The position numbers and the translations under genes are program-made. From the NCBI RefSeq assembly GCF_000373245.1, contig NZ_KB890738.1, positions 920,684 to 984,683 of the forward strand: a DNA stretch of 64,000 nucleotides. The letters run 5' to 3'. The notes under the pieces were generated by a model that saw only the letters and a program-made list of their open reading frames with translations, was not told the origin of the DNA and did no database searches. Positions 55,194 through 64,000 of this stretch are shown here, piece by piece (the stretch's first letter is position 1; every line of letters begins with the position of its first letter). The DNA comes from Echinicola pacifica DSM 19836. Lineage in GTDB: Bacteria > Bacteroidota > Bacteroidia > Cytophagales > Cyclobacteriaceae.

Positions 55194-56453
55194 ATGAGTA
55201 CTGAAAATAGAAAACTAATCAATATAGCAACTGCAGGAAGTGTAGATGACGGAAAGAGTACCCTGATAGGGCGACTGCTATATGATACCAAATCGCTGAC
55301 CACTGATAAGTTGGAAGCCATTGAGAGAAATAGCAAGCAGAAGGGATTCGATTACCTTGACTTTTCTCTGGCCACGGACGGACTGGTAGCGGAGAGAGAG
55401 CAGGGCATCACCATTGATGTAGCGCATATTTATTTCAATACCAATAAGACGAATTATATCATAGCGGATACTCCCGGTCACGTGGAGTACACGCGTAATA
55501 TGGTGACGGGTGCTTCCACCTCTCAGGTGGCCATCATTCTTATCGATGCCCGTAAGGGAGTAATCGAGCAGACCTACCGTCACTTTTTCATCAATAACCT
55601 GTTGAGAGTAGAGCACGTAATCGTGGCGATCAACAAGATGGATTTGGTGGATTTTGATCAGCAGGTATTTGCAGATATTAAGAGTGATTTCGAGGCTTTG
55701 ATCGCCAAGAGTGATTATACTGACGATCAGGTGACGTTCATCCCTGTAAGTGCGCTTCATGGTGATAATATCGCCAGTGGATCCACTAAGATGGACTGGT
55801 ACCAAGGGCCTTCGCTTCTGGACTATCTGGAAGGCCTGGAGATCGAAGAGCTGGAGGACCACAGTGTGGCCCGCTTCCCCGTACAGTATGTGGTACGACC
55901 AAAGACCGATACCCATCATGACTTCAGAGGTTTTGCCGGCAGATTATATGGCGGTAACCTATCAGTGGGGGATGATGTGACGGTATTGCCGTCTTTCACG
56001 ACCACCAAAGTGAAGAGCATCGAGTTCTTTGATCAGCAATACGATGAGGCTGTATCTGGCAGCTCAGTGACGATTACATTGGAGGACGAGGTAAATGTAA
56101 GCCGTGGTGATATGTTGGTAAGATCTGGAGAGCTGCCTCAATCTGAGAAGCAGTTGTCTGCGACCATCTGTCAGGTAAACAGCAAACCACTTCGTCTGGG
56201 CGCAAAATATATTCTACAGCACGGTGTCAACCAGGTAATGGCCAAGGTGGACAGCATAGAGGGTCTTGTTCACACGGATTTCTCTGGCGAAGAAAGCACC
56301 GATCAGCTGAGACTAAACGATATCGGCAAGGTGAAATTCAGGTTGAGTAAGCCTATTCATTTTGACCCATATAAGGTTAGTAAGTCAAATGGCAGCTTTA
56401 TCCTTATCGATGAGGGCTCATTTGATACCACCAGTGTAGGTTTTATCCAATAA
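55194..56453 (+). CDS. cysN: sulfate adenylyltransferase subunit 1 (GTPase)
   Basis: An EF-Tu-like GTPase that powers CysD. The 419-residue protein has G1 GSVDDGKS at 15-22, G3 DTPGH at 92-96 and G4 NKMD at 147-150, followed by EF-Tu domain II and III-like regions. It lacks the APS kinase (CysC) extension that many CysN proteins carry, in line with an APS-reducing pathway. The tail is short (NGSFILIDEGSFDTTSVGFIQ, quoted in part). The sulfite reductase gene follows 51 bp later. Confidence 0.95.
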   Translation: MSTENRKLINIATAGSVDDGKSTLIGRLLYDTKSLTTDKLEAIERNSKQKGFDYLDFSLATDGLVAEREQGITIDVAHIYFNTNKTNYIIADTPGHVEYTRNMVTGASTSQVAIILIDARKGVIEQTYRHFFINNLLRVEHVIVAINKMDLVDFDQQVFADIKSDFEALIAKSDYTDDQVTFIPVSALHGDNIASGSTKMDWYQGPSLLDYLEGLEIEELEDHSVARFPVQYVVRPKTDTHHDFRGFAGRLYGGNLSVGDDVTVLPSFTTTKVKSIEFFDQQYDEAVSGSSVTITLEDEVNVSRGDMLVRSGELPQSEKQLSATICQVNSKPLRLGAKYILQHGVNQVMAKVDSIEGLVHTDFSGEESTDQLRLNDIGKVKFRLSKPIHFDPYKVSKSNGSFILIDEGSFDTTSVGFIQ

Positions 56454-56504
56454 TCCCCCACGCTGGCAGAGGCATTCACACCACAAAAAATTGAGACAAC
56501 CACT

Positions 56505-58607
56505 ATGCAAAGTTTTAGAACAGAAATAGAAAACCCCGTTGTGGAGAAAGATATTATTGACCTGGAGAAGAAAATTTCACTTTTCCGGGGAGGTAAAATC
56601 GATGAGGAGAAATTTAGAAGCTTGCGACTGGCACGGGGCATTTATGGCCAACGCCAGCCTGGAGTGCAGATGATCCGTATTAAGCTTCCTTATGGCAAGG
56701 TAAACAGTAAGCAGCTGCACCGTATCTGTAAGGTTTCTGAGGAGTATTCCACCGGAAGATTACATATCACCACCCGTCAGGATATCCAGATTCACTATGT
56801 GAGCCTGGATCGTACCCCTGAGCTATGGGCGGAGTTGGAGAAGGATGATGTCACTTTGAGAGAAGCCTGCGGTAATACCGTGAGGAATATCACCGCTTCT
56901 GAGCGTGCAGGTGTGGATCCTGTGGAGCCGTTTGACGTGACTCCTTATGCAGATGCCACCTTTAAGTATATGCTTCGCAATCCGATCTGCCAGGAAATGG
57001 GCCGTAAGTTTAAGATGGCATTTTCTTGCAGCGAGGAAGATACAGCCTTGACTTATCTCCATGATCTGGGTTTTATCCCTCAGGTAAAAAACGTGGATGG
57101 TGAGGAAGTAAGAGGCTTCAAAGTACTATTGGGTGGAGGATTAGGCTCCCAGCCACGTCATGCAGATCAGGTGACTGATTTTCTGGAAGTGGATAAGCTT
57201 ATTCCATTCATCGAAGGAGTCGTTCGGATCTTTGACCGCTATGGCGAGCGCGCCAAAAGAATGAAGGCGCGGATGAAATTTCTCATTAAAGAAACAGGTG
57301 TAGAGGAGTTTTTAAGATTGGTGGAAGAAGAGCAAAAAGCCCTTCCCTTCCAGACTTACCCTATCGACCATAAAAGCTACGAAGCAGCGCAGACCTTGCC
57401 AAATCCGGAGATTCCAGCAGTGGACACTCCTACGGATGAGGCCTATCAGCGCTGGTTAAAGACCAACGTATTGCCTCAAAAACAAGAGGGATATGTTTCT
57501 ATTGGTATCAAGGTGCATTTGGGAGATTTCTATATTGACAAAGCACGCCAACTAGCCGACTTAGTAGCAAAATATGCTAATGACGAAATCCGTCTTAGCT
57601 TAAGACAAAATATACTGATTCGTGATGTGAAGGAAGAGGCTTTGGCATTTTTCTATCAGGAATTGAAGAAATTAGATATGGTAGCTTATGGCTACGATTC
57701 TCTTGGAGACCTTACCGCCTGTCCGGGTACAGACACTTGTAATCTTGGCATCGCCAGTAGTACCGGTGCCGCCCATGTGCTGGAGGAAGTGATCTTCAAT
57801 GAATATCCTCAGTACTTAGACAATAAGGACCTGACGATTAAGATCTCTGGCTGTATGAATGCCTGTGGCCAGCATAATATGGCTTCCATAGGTTTTCAGG
57901 GGATGTCTATTAAGGTAGGCAAATCCGTAATTCCTGCCTTGCAGGTACTTCTTGGTGGAGCCACTTTGGGGGCTGGCCAAGGGAGATTCTCCGATAAGGT
58001 GATTAAGATTCCAAGTAAGCGTGCGCCTCAGGCGCTGCGATTGATCCTGGACGATTATGATGCCAATGCCGGTGAAGCAGAAGCTTTTGTAGATTACTAT
58101 GACCGTCAGGGTCAGATGTATTTCTATGATTACCTGAAGCCTCTGTCCAGCACAGAGGATGTGGTAGATGCCGACTTTATCGACTGGGGCAATGAAGAGG
58201 AGTATGTGAAGGCCGTAGGGGTAGGAGAATGTGCCGGAGTGATGATTGACCTTGTGGCAACCTTATTATTGGAAGCGAGAGAGAAACTGGCAGATGGGGA
58301 GGAGAAAATACTGGAAGGCAGATGGTCTGACGGTATTTATCATACCTATGCATCCCTGGTGAATGCCGCCAAAGCCATATTGGTTGCTGATGGTCATAAA
58401 ACCAATTCCTACGCTCAGATCGTTGAGCAGTTTGATACCGAATTTACCAGTACTGGCAAAATCCAGCTGGAGGGTAGTTTCTCTGATATTGTTTATCAAA
58501 TTCAGCAAAACGAACCTTCTGAGGCCTTTGCGAAAGCCTACTATGCGCAAGCAGAGAAGGTATATCATGCGATCAGTGATTATAGAGCCAAGGAGGTAGA
58601 AGCATGA
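56505..58607 (+). CDS. siroheme-dependent sulfite (or nitrite) reductase with C-terminal HEPN-like domain
   Basis: A 700-residue hemoprotein. Two ferredoxin-like/siroheme half-repeats are visible (RQPGVQMIRIKLPYGKVN near 50, YVSIGIKVHLGDFYIDKARQ near 335). The siroheme/[4Fe-4S] cysteines occur as ACPGTDTC (Cys406, Cys412) and SGCMNAC (Cys450, Cys454). It reduces sulfite to sulfide with six electrons. The position after cysN makes sulfite more likely than nitrite. Residues about 575-695 form an all-helical tail (LVATLLLEAREKLADGEEKI, DGIYHTYASLVNAAKAIL) resembling HEPN domains. That tail is absent from E. coli CysI and plant sulfite reductases. No CysJ flavoprotein is encoded nearby, so ferredoxin is the likely donor. 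It overlaps cobA by 4 bp. Confidence 0.88.
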   Translation: MQSFRTEIENPVVEKDIIDLEKKISLFRGGKIDEEKFRSLRLARGIYGQRQPGVQMIRIKLPYGKVNSKQLHRICKVSEEYSTGRLHITTRQDIQIHYVSLDRTPELWAELEKDDVTLREACGNTVRNITASERAGVDPVEPFDVTPYADATFKYMLRNPICQEMGRKFKMAFSCSEEDTALTYLHDLGFIPQVKNVDGEEVRGFKVLLGGGLGSQPRHADQVTDFLEVDKLIPFIEGVVRIFDRYGERAKRMKARMKFLIKETGVEEFLRLVEEEQKALPFQTYPIDHKSYEAAQTLPNPEIPAVDTPTDEAYQRWLKTNVLPQKQEGYVSIGIKVHLGDFYIDKARQLADLVAKYANDEIRLSLRQNILIRDVKEEALAFFYQELKKLDMVAYGYDSLGDLTACPGTDTCNLGIASSTGAAHVLEEVIFNEYPQYLDNKDLTIKISGCMNACGQHNMASIGFQGMSIKVGKSVIPALQVLLGGATLGAGQGRFSDKVIKIPSKRAPQALRLILDDYDANAGEAEAFVDYYDRQGQMYFYDYLKPLSSTEDVVDADFIDWGNEEEYVKAVGVGECAGVMIDLVATLLLEAREKLADGEEKILEGRWSDGIYHTYASLVNAAKAILVADGHKTNSYAQIVEQFDTEFTSTGKIQLEGSFSDIVYQIQQNEPSEAFAKAYYAQAEKVYHAISDYRAKEVEA

Positions 58608-59368
58608 AGCCTGATTTCACACCGAAATTGACCTTGGTGGGTGCCGGACCAGGTGATCCAGAACTGATCACTTTGAAAGGTATTTTGGCCTTGGGCAAAG
58701 CGGATGTGATTCTATATGACGCATTGGTGGACCCCTCGCTATTGGCGCATGCCACCAAAAATGCCCTTAAGGTATTTGTGGGTAAGCGTCATGGAAGTGC
58801 CAAAAACCCTCAGGAAGATACCAATAAGCTTATCGTTGAATATGCATTGAAGTATGGTCATGTGGTACGGCTAAAAGGAGGCGATCCCTTTGTATTTGGC
58901 CGTGGAGCGGAGGAGATAGATTATGTACAGCAGTTTGGAATCGAGACAGAAGTGGTGCCGGGCATTACGTCCAGCATAGCGGTGCCTGCCGGCCAGGGGA
59001 TTCCTGTCACTAAGCGCGGCGTGTCCGAAAGCTTCTGGGTGATCACAGGAACCACCTCCTCAGGCCAGCTGTCCAGGGATATTTTCCTCGCCAGCCAGTC
59101 CACCGCCACTGTGGTGGTGCTGATGGGTACCAAAAAGCTCGACCAAATCGTGGAGGCTTATATGAATGCGGGTAAGGGAAATACTCCCATTGCGCTCATC
59201 CAAAGCGGAACCACCACTGATGAAAAATCAGTAGCAGGGCAGATATCAGATATCCAGCCAAAGGTGCATCAGGCAAATATCGCAGCACCCGCCATCATCA
59301 TCATCGGTGAAGTGGTGCGACATAGCCCTAAGCTAATGGAAGTCTATAAAGAAGCCATGAGCCTCTAA
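58604..59368 (+). CDS. cobA: uroporphyrinogen-III C-methyltransferase
   Basis: Uses SAM to methylate uroporphyrinogen III at C2 and C7, giving precorrin-2, the precursor of siroheme. The 254-residue protein has the SUMT signatures VGAGPGDPELITLKG (about 12-26), VVRLKGGDPFVFGRGAEE and VVPGITSSIAVPAGQGIPVTKRG (shown as typical blocks). Its ATG overlaps the sulfite reductase stop (ATGA), so the cofactor enzyme is translationally coupled to the enzyme that uses the cofactor. Confidence 0.96.
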   Translation: MKPDFTPKLTLVGAGPGDPELITLKGILALGKADVILYDALVDPSLLAHATKNALKVFVGKRHGSAKNPQEDTNKLIVEYALKYGHVVRLKGGDPFVFGRGAEEIDYVQQFGIETEVVPGITSSIAVPAGQGIPVTKRGVSESFWVITGTTSSGQLSRDIFLASQSTATVVVLMGTKKLDQIVEAYMNAGKGNTPIALIQSGTTTDEKSVAGQISDIQPKVHQANIAAPAIIIIGEVVRHSPKLMEVYKEAMSL

Positions 59369-59390
59369 AGGCCAATTAGAATACTTAAAT

Positions 59391-59429
59391 CCCCCATTAG
59401 GAATCTGGTGATACAGAACTTAATGGGGG
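59391..59429 (+). repeat. inverted repeat between cobA and the sirohydrochlorin gene
   Basis: 9-bp perfect arms CCCCCATTA (59391-59399) / TAATGGGGG (59421-59429), 21-nt loop, not followed by a T run. It may be a processing or weak-termination hairpin that lowers downstream expression. Confidence 0.6.
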
Positions 59430-59455
59430 CTTAATCCTATAAAATCACCTTCAGT

Positions 59456-60031
59456 ATGAACGAACTATACCCAATATTCCTAAAAGTGGCCCAGCTAAAC
59501 AGCCTAATCGTGGGCGGAGGAAATGTAGGGCTCGAAAAACTTTCTTTTCTCCTGAAGTCTAGCCCTAATGCCAAGGTGACCTTAGTGGCTAGAGAGATTT
59601 CGGAGGATATTAAAGCAATTGCAGCCAGGCAGCCTAACTTAGAATTGGTGGAAGAGATCTACCAGCCTCATTTCCTTGAAGGAAGACATATGGTGATCGG
59701 CGCGACTGATGATCCTGCAGTTAACAAACAAATTTATAGCGATGCTAAATCCAGAAATCTGCTGGTTAATATCGCCGATACTCCCGAGTTATGTGACTTT
59801 TACCTAGGGGGAATCGTCACTAAGGGAAATGTCAAAATAGCCATCAGCACCAATGGTAAATCCCCGACCACTGCCAAAAGATTGAGACAATTCCTGGAAG
59901 AGGTCATCCCTGAGGATATCAATGAGATGGTGGAAAATATTAATCAGTACAGAGATACTTTAAAAGGAGACTTTGAATATAAGGTGGAAGCTTTAAATAA
60001 GCTTACCAAGGAGCTACTGGTGAAATCCTAA
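59456..60031 (+). CDS. bifunctional precorrin-2 dehydrogenase / sirohydrochlorin ferrochelatase
   Basis: A 191-residue Met8p/CysG N-terminal-type protein that oxidises precorrin-2 with NAD and inserts iron, completing siroheme synthesis. The NAD-binding motif GGGNVG is at residues 20-25 (YPIFLKVAQLNSLIVGGGNV in context). VVIGATDDPAVNKQIY-like and NIADTPELCDFYLGGIVTKG segments follow, then ISTNGKSPTTAKRLRQFLE with the typical catalytic region. The methyltransferase half of CysG is a separate gene (cobA) upstream. It ends the sulfate assimilation operon. Confidence 0.92.
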   Translation: MNELYPIFLKVAQLNSLIVGGGNVGLEKLSFLLKSSPNAKVTLVAREISEDIKAIAARQPNLELVEEIYQPHFLEGRHMVIGATDDPAVNKQIYSDAKSRNLLVNIADTPELCDFYLGGIVTKGNVKIAISTNGKSPTTAKRLRQFLEEVIPEDINEMVENINQYRDTLKGDFEYKVEALNKLTKELLVKS

Positions 60032-60085
60032 TGGGTGACCAGGCTTCTGGAAAATTATATATGCGGTTGATTTATAATGAAAAGA

Positions 60086-60113
60086 ACAGATAGTCGTCTA
60101 TCTGTTTTTTTTT
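60086..60113 (+). terminator. Rho-independent terminator of the sulfate assimilation operon
   Basis: Perfect 8-bp stem ACAGATAG (60086-60093) / CTATCTGT (60098-60105), TCGT loop, followed by eight T. Confidence 0.92.
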
Positions 60114-60787
60114 GACTTTGACAATAAATACCCCTCCTCAAATAAAAGCTATTTACCCTTTAGCCTTTACTTTTTACCCGGATCAGAATGGGCCTGAGTC
60201 GTTTTATAAGACCCTGTCCCTCATTTTTAGACTGGGCTGGCCTATAGATTATATGCCGAATCAAGGGCCTTTGGGCAGTTTATGACCATAGAAGCAGGAG
60301 AAAAAAGCAAAGGATCATCTCAAAATTGGATTTAGTAGCTGAGATAATACTCCTTATCGGGCAGCGCTATCGGCTCGAAGTCAACTATCAGAACATCTTC
60401 ATTTATGCTTAGTACGTCTTTTTAGCTTATGGAGAGGTTTACAAATAGTAAATTTTTTATGCAGGATATATCGAATGTTAAAAAAGATAACTTTTGATTA
60501 ATTGTTTTTTGAAGGTTAAAATATACATATTTAAAGATCGATAGAGGTGCTTTTTTACTATTTCGGGGAGCGTTTAGGCTTTTTGCCTTAAAGAGAAATG
60601 GGCCACTAAATTTTTGTTAATTTTTTACTAATTCTAAACTTTTTAAGGTAATCAATTGATAATGGTGCTTACTATGATGCATTCCTAAAGAGGAATAATT
60701 TTGTCATCGTAAAAAGCCGAATGGAGCTCTTTTTAGAGATTATTTTATTGAAAATCAATTATTTACCATACCAATCACCTTAAATCT
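60114..60787. other. intergenic region upstream of the SusC-like gene
   Basis: About 670 bp without a recognisable gene, repeat or regulator. It presumably contains the promoter of the SusC/SusD pair, but I found no clean match to the TANNTTTG consensus near the start. Confidence 0.5.
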
Positions 60788-63700
60788 ATGAAACACGTTT
60801 TTACTATTTTACTGAGCTTGCTGCTGGTACCGATGGCCGTATTTGGTCAGGATCAGATTACAGGGCAGGTGAAGGATGCCTCCGGAATAGGATTACCCGG
60901 AGTGACTGTTATGATAAAAGGTACCTCCAAGGGTACCGTGGCCGATTTTGATGGCAACTATGCTATTGACGCCAAATCGAATGATATTATTCAATTTAGT
61001 TTTATCGGTTTTTCTTCTCAGGAAGTGGCTGTGAATGGAAAATCGATCATCGATGTGGTCCTGGCAGAGGATCAAAAGAGTCTTGACGAAGTGGTGGTAA
61101 CCGCCATTGGGATCAAGCAGCAGAAGAAAAAACTTGGTTACGCTACCCAGGAGGTCAATACAGAGGGTCTGGAGCAGGCCAGCACCATGAATGTGGGTAA
61201 TGCACTTTCTGGTCAGGTGGCAGGACTTACGGTGACCAACCCAACGGGGATGTTTCAGTCGCCTTCTTTTAGCCTAAGAGGCAAGACTCCATTGATCGTA
61301 TTGGATGGGGTGCCTGTAGAAACTGACTTTTATGATATTTCTCCGGATGATATCGAAAGTATCAACGTGCTAAAGGGTGGTGCAGCTTCTGCCCTTTATG
61401 GAGCCAGAGGGAAGAATGGAGCGATTCTTATTACCCGAAAAAATGCAAAGAAAGAAGGCCTTACCGTGTCTGTCTCCACTAGCAATATGGTGACTGCCGG
61501 ATTTACAGTGTTCCCGGAGACCCAAACCGAATATGGTAATGGCTCCAATGGTAAGTATGAATTCTGGGATGGTGCCGATGGCGGTGTATCCGATGGTGAT
61601 ATGATCTGGGGACCTAAGTTTGAGCCTGGCGTAATGGTGGCACAGTGGAACAGCCCGATACGAGATAAGGAGACTGGCGAGACCATCGAATGGTATGGCA
61701 ATGTGGCCGGCACCGTGTATGATGATAAGTCTAGGTATGAGCGTGTGCCTATTCCATGGGAAAGACATGATAACCTTAAGGATTTCCTGCGTACTGGAGT
61801 AGTTACCAAAAATGATTTCTCAGTGGCTTACCAAGGAGACCGCGCGCAATTTTATTTCTCTGGGAACTATAGCCATCAAACGGGTCAGGTGCCCAATACG
61901 GACATGACCACCGGTGGATTGACTTTCAACTCCTCTTTTAAATTGACTGACAACTTGCAGTTGGATGCCACCGCTAGTTATAATAAGGTGTATTCTCCCA
62001 ACTATCCGCGATATGGATACGGACCAAAAAACCATATGTACACCATCCTGATCTGGATGGGGGATGATGTAAATGGCCAGGATCTCAAGGATCATATGTA
62101 TGTGCCTGGGCTGGAAGGTTACCGTCAAGCTAACTATAACTATGCCTGGTATAATAATGTGTACTTCGCTTCCTATGAGCTGAACCAAATGTACAACCAA
62201 AATACCTTGGATGGTAAGTTGAAATTAAAATATCAAATCACGCCGGACCTATTTATCCAGGGAAGGATATCTGCTAGAGAAAAAGGTGATTTCAGCAATA
62301 TGCAAAGTCCTAAGTCCTATATGAACTATGGAGACTCCAGGAATGGGGATTATAAAATGTGGAATGACAATCAGCTCAATCTGGATACTGACTTCCTGGC
62401 GAGCTATTACAAATCAGTATCTGATAACTTCGCTTTTGGGGTCAATGCTGGAGCTTCCAGCTTCCGCAGGACCTATCAGCAGGAGTACTCTGCTACGGAT
62501 GGACTGATCGTACCAGGAATCTATAGCCTTAGCAACACTCAAGGGCCGGTTCAAGCGTCTAACTACTATCAGGAAAAAGCCATTCGAAGTGTCTATGGAA
62601 CGGTGAATTTTGATATGTGGAATTCAGTATTCTTAAACCTGACTGGCAGAAATGACTGGTCTTCCACCTTGCCTACTTCTACCAACTCCTATTTTTACCC
62701 CTCGGCCTCCCTAAGTGCCATGGTGTCGGAATTTGTGAAATTACCTACCGCTATTGATTACCTGAAGGTGTATTCATCCTGGTCTGAGGTATCCAGTGAT
62801 TTGAGTCCTTACAGCTTACAGGCTACTTATAATAAAGGAGTGACTTATGGCTCTACTCCATCGGTGTACTATCCTTCCAGTTTGGTAAACCCAAATATTC
62901 AGCCTGAAAAGTCCACCACTTTTGAGATCGGTGTGAGTACATCCTTTGCTGAGAAGAGATTGACCTTAGAAGGAACGTATTATAAGATCCTGGATGAAAA
63001 CCAGATTATCAACCTGAACATCTCCGAAGCCTCTGGCTTTAGCTCCAGAAAGGTAAATGGTAATGAGTACACGACCAATGGCGTGGAGATCATGGCCAAC
63101 TATCTGGCGATAGATCATGATAAGTTTGACTGGAATATCGGTATCAACTGGACCCGGTATGTCAAGAGAATTTCTGATATCTATGGAGGTGACTTGACTT
63201 ATGGCAACTTAAGGGAAGGCGATCGCTCTGACTCTTATTATGCTACCGTATGGCAAAAAAGTGCCGATGGCAAGGTCATCCTTGATGCCAATACCGGCCT
63301 GCCTACCAGAGATCCATACCCTACCAAGATTGGTCATTTTGACCCAAGCTGGAGACTAGGAATCCAAAATCGCTTTAATATCGGCAAGTTCCGAGTAGAT
63401 ATGGATGTGGATGGCGCCTGGGGCGGACTGATTCGTTCCCTGACCATCGAGAAAATGTGGTGGGGCGGTAAGCATCCCAACTCTGTGGAATACAGAGATG
63501 AGGAGTATGCCGCTGGCCAGCCAGTATATGTTCCGGATGGGGTAGTAGTTACAGGCGGAGAGCTGGTAAGAGATGTAGAAGGAAATGTGATCTCCGACAC
63601 GCGTGAGTACACTCAAAACACCACTGCAGTGAGCTGGCAGACCTGGTCTCAGATCTATCCTTACCGTGCTCAGGTGACAGAGGAAGAGAGTGAGCTATTC

Positions 63701-63931
63701 GCCAATGTGTATGACCGCTCTTACTTTAAGTTGAGACGACTGGCGGTGACTTATGACTTGATGAATATCATGGAATCCAAAAAAATCAATAAGCTAGACC
63801 TGTCAATCTACGGGTATAACTTGGCGATGTGGAAGAAAATGCCGCTTTTGGATCCGGATTATGGAGATGATAATAACCTTCAGGATCCTTCCTCTCGCTT
63901 CCTTGGCTTTACGCTAAAAGCTACCTTTTAA
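60788..63931 (+). CDS. SusC/RagA family TonB-linked outer membrane protein
   Basis: A 1047-residue receptor with signal peptide MKHVFTILLSLLLVPMAVFG. A carboxypeptidase-regulatory-like domain (about 22-100: ITGQVKDASGIGLPGVTVMI, with KGTVADFDGNYAID) is followed by a plug with the SusC hallmark GGAASALYGARGKNGAILI near residue 196-214 and a large barrel ending ...RFLGFTLKATF. With SusD-type lipoproteins such receptors import oligosaccharides, peptides or other large nutrients. The substrate cannot be read from this sequence. The next gene begins 30 bp downstream. Confidence 0.94.
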   Translation: MKHVFTILLSLLLVPMAVFGQDQITGQVKDASGIGLPGVTVMIKGTSKGTVADFDGNYAIDAKSNDIIQFSFIGFSSQEVAVNGKSIIDVVLAEDQKSLDEVVVTAIGIKQQKKKLGYATQEVNTEGLEQASTMNVGNALSGQVAGLTVTNPTGMFQSPSFSLRGKTPLIVLDGVPVETDFYDISPDDIESINVLKGGAASALYGARGKNGAILITRKNAKKEGLTVSVSTSNMVTAGFTVFPETQTEYGNGSNGKYEFWDGADGGVSDGDMIWGPKFEPGVMVAQWNSPIRDKETGETIEWYGNVAGTVYDDKSRYERVPIPWERHDNLKDFLRTGVVTKNDFSVAYQGDRAQFYFSGNYSHQTGQVPNTDMTTGGLTFNSSFKLTDNLQLDATASYNKVYSPNYPRYGYGPKNHMYTILIWMGDDVNGQDLKDHMYVPGLEGYRQANYNYAWYNNVYFASYELNQMYNQNTLDGKLKLKYQITPDLFIQGRISAREKGDFSNMQSPKSYMNYGDSRNGDYKMWNDNQLNLDTDFLASYYKSVSDNFAFGVNAGASSFRRTYQQEYSATDGLIVPGIYSLSNTQGPVQASNYYQEKAIRSVYGTVNFDMWNSVFLNLTGRNDWSSTLPTSTNSYFYPSASLSAMVSEFVKLPTAIDYLKVYSSWSEVSSDLSPYSLQATYNKGVTYGSTPSVYYPSSLVNPNIQPEKSTTFEIGVSTSFAEKRLTLEGTYYKILDENQIINLNISEASGFSSRKVNGNEYTTNGVEIMANYLAIDHDKFDWNIGINWTRYVKRISDIYGGDLTYGNLREGDRSDSYYATVWQKSADGKVILDANTGLPTRDPYPTKIGHFDPSWRLGIQNRFNIGKFRVDMDVDGAWGGLIRSLTIEKMWWGGKHPNSVEYRDEEYAAGQPVYVPDGVVVTGGELVRDVEGNVISDTREYTQNTTAVSWQTWSQIYPYRAQVTEEESELFANVYDRSYFKLRRLAVTYDLMNIMESKKINKLDLSIYGYNLAMWKKMPLLDPDYGDDNNLQDPSSRFLGFTLKATF

Positions 63932-63961
63932 TTGATTTTGCTGTTAAGAAATTCTAAGAAA

Positions 63962-64000
63962 ATGAAAAATATAATCATCTTATTTGCTGTTTTGGCCAGC
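63962..64000 (+). CDS. start of a gene after the SusC-like receptor, probable SusD/RagB lipoprotein (partial)
   Basis: An ATG at 63962 opens a frame MKNIIILFAVLAS that runs to the window edge (13 codons). The sequence looks like the beginning of a signal peptide. By position, directly after SusC, a SusD/RagB-type nutrient-binding lipoprotein is expected, but no SusD motif can be seen in so few codons. Confidence 0.6.
   Translation, partial: MKNIIILFAVLAS

Noticed and set aside
55278..55919. 213-residue minus-strand open frame within cysN
   Set aside because: Antisense to the GTPase domains of cysN; the protein looks random.

Overview
The window is a stretch of chromosome from a member of the Bacteroidota, most likely the Cytophagales (Algoriphagus/Cyclobacterium-like; this placement is inference). 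The signs are promoters of the Bacteroidota type (TTTG, about 20 nt, TANNTTTG), few Shine-Dalgarno sites, a SusC-type TonB-linked receptor at the right edge, a DUF4783 gene, LytTR regulation, a TPP-riboswitch-controlled TonB receptor, and the coaX / outer-membrane protein / TPR / lptC / CorC-like / PpiD-like gene string. No tRNA, rRNA, insertion sequence, phage gene or CRISPR array was seen. Most of the window is core chromosome rather than an island.

Left part (1-18 kb): recF (cut by the left edge), pyruvate dehydrogenase E1 alpha, a membrane-anchored TPR protein, ribH, aspartate kinase, an M14 metallopeptidase with a small membrane protein, and an ABC half-transporter. These are followed on the minus strand by nadC with a LytTR regulator whose receiver domain is degenerate, and a DUF4783 protein. 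Then come gpmI with a small lipoprotein (TTG start), an NhaD-type antiporter with a His/acid-rich N-terminal segment, and anmK.

Middle part (18-38 kb): an envelope-biogenesis run (coaX, barrel protein, TPR protein, lptC, small membrane protein, CorC-like protein, PpiD-like foldase) is followed by a tight DUF493 / pterin dehydratase / rsmI / inositol-phosphatase run. After these come an F420-reductase-like Rossmann protein, a 999-residue AsmA-like protein, ileS-lspA, and pnuC with an overlapping NadR-like kinase.

38-50 kb: a clear TPP riboswitch precedes a long structured leader and a TonB receptor that is probably for thiamine. Next come an alpha/beta hydrolase and dxs, then scpA with a flippase-like membrane protein. 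Three minus-strand genes follow: guaB (with an unusually long hairpin terminator), an RsmB-like methyltransferase and a formyltransferase-fold protein.

50-64 kb: htpG is followed by an assimilatory sulfate reduction locus. It holds an Rrf2 regulator with a candidate operator, a DUF2061 protein, cysH (APS-reductase type with iron-sulfur cysteines), cysD, cysN, a siroheme sulfite reductase with a C-terminal HEPN-like extension, and two genes that make its siroheme cofactor. No APS kinase is present, which fits direct APS reduction. The window ends in a SusC-like receptor and the first codons of what is probably its SusD partner.

Points worth a second look: promoter -7 boxes only about 4 nt upstream of several start codons (predicted leaderless mRNAs), the structured leader with a 42-codon frame after the TPP riboswitch, the pseudo-receiver LytTR protein, the sulfite reductase-HEPN fusion, the Rrf2 operator candidate, and the roughly 80-nt guaB terminator hairpin.
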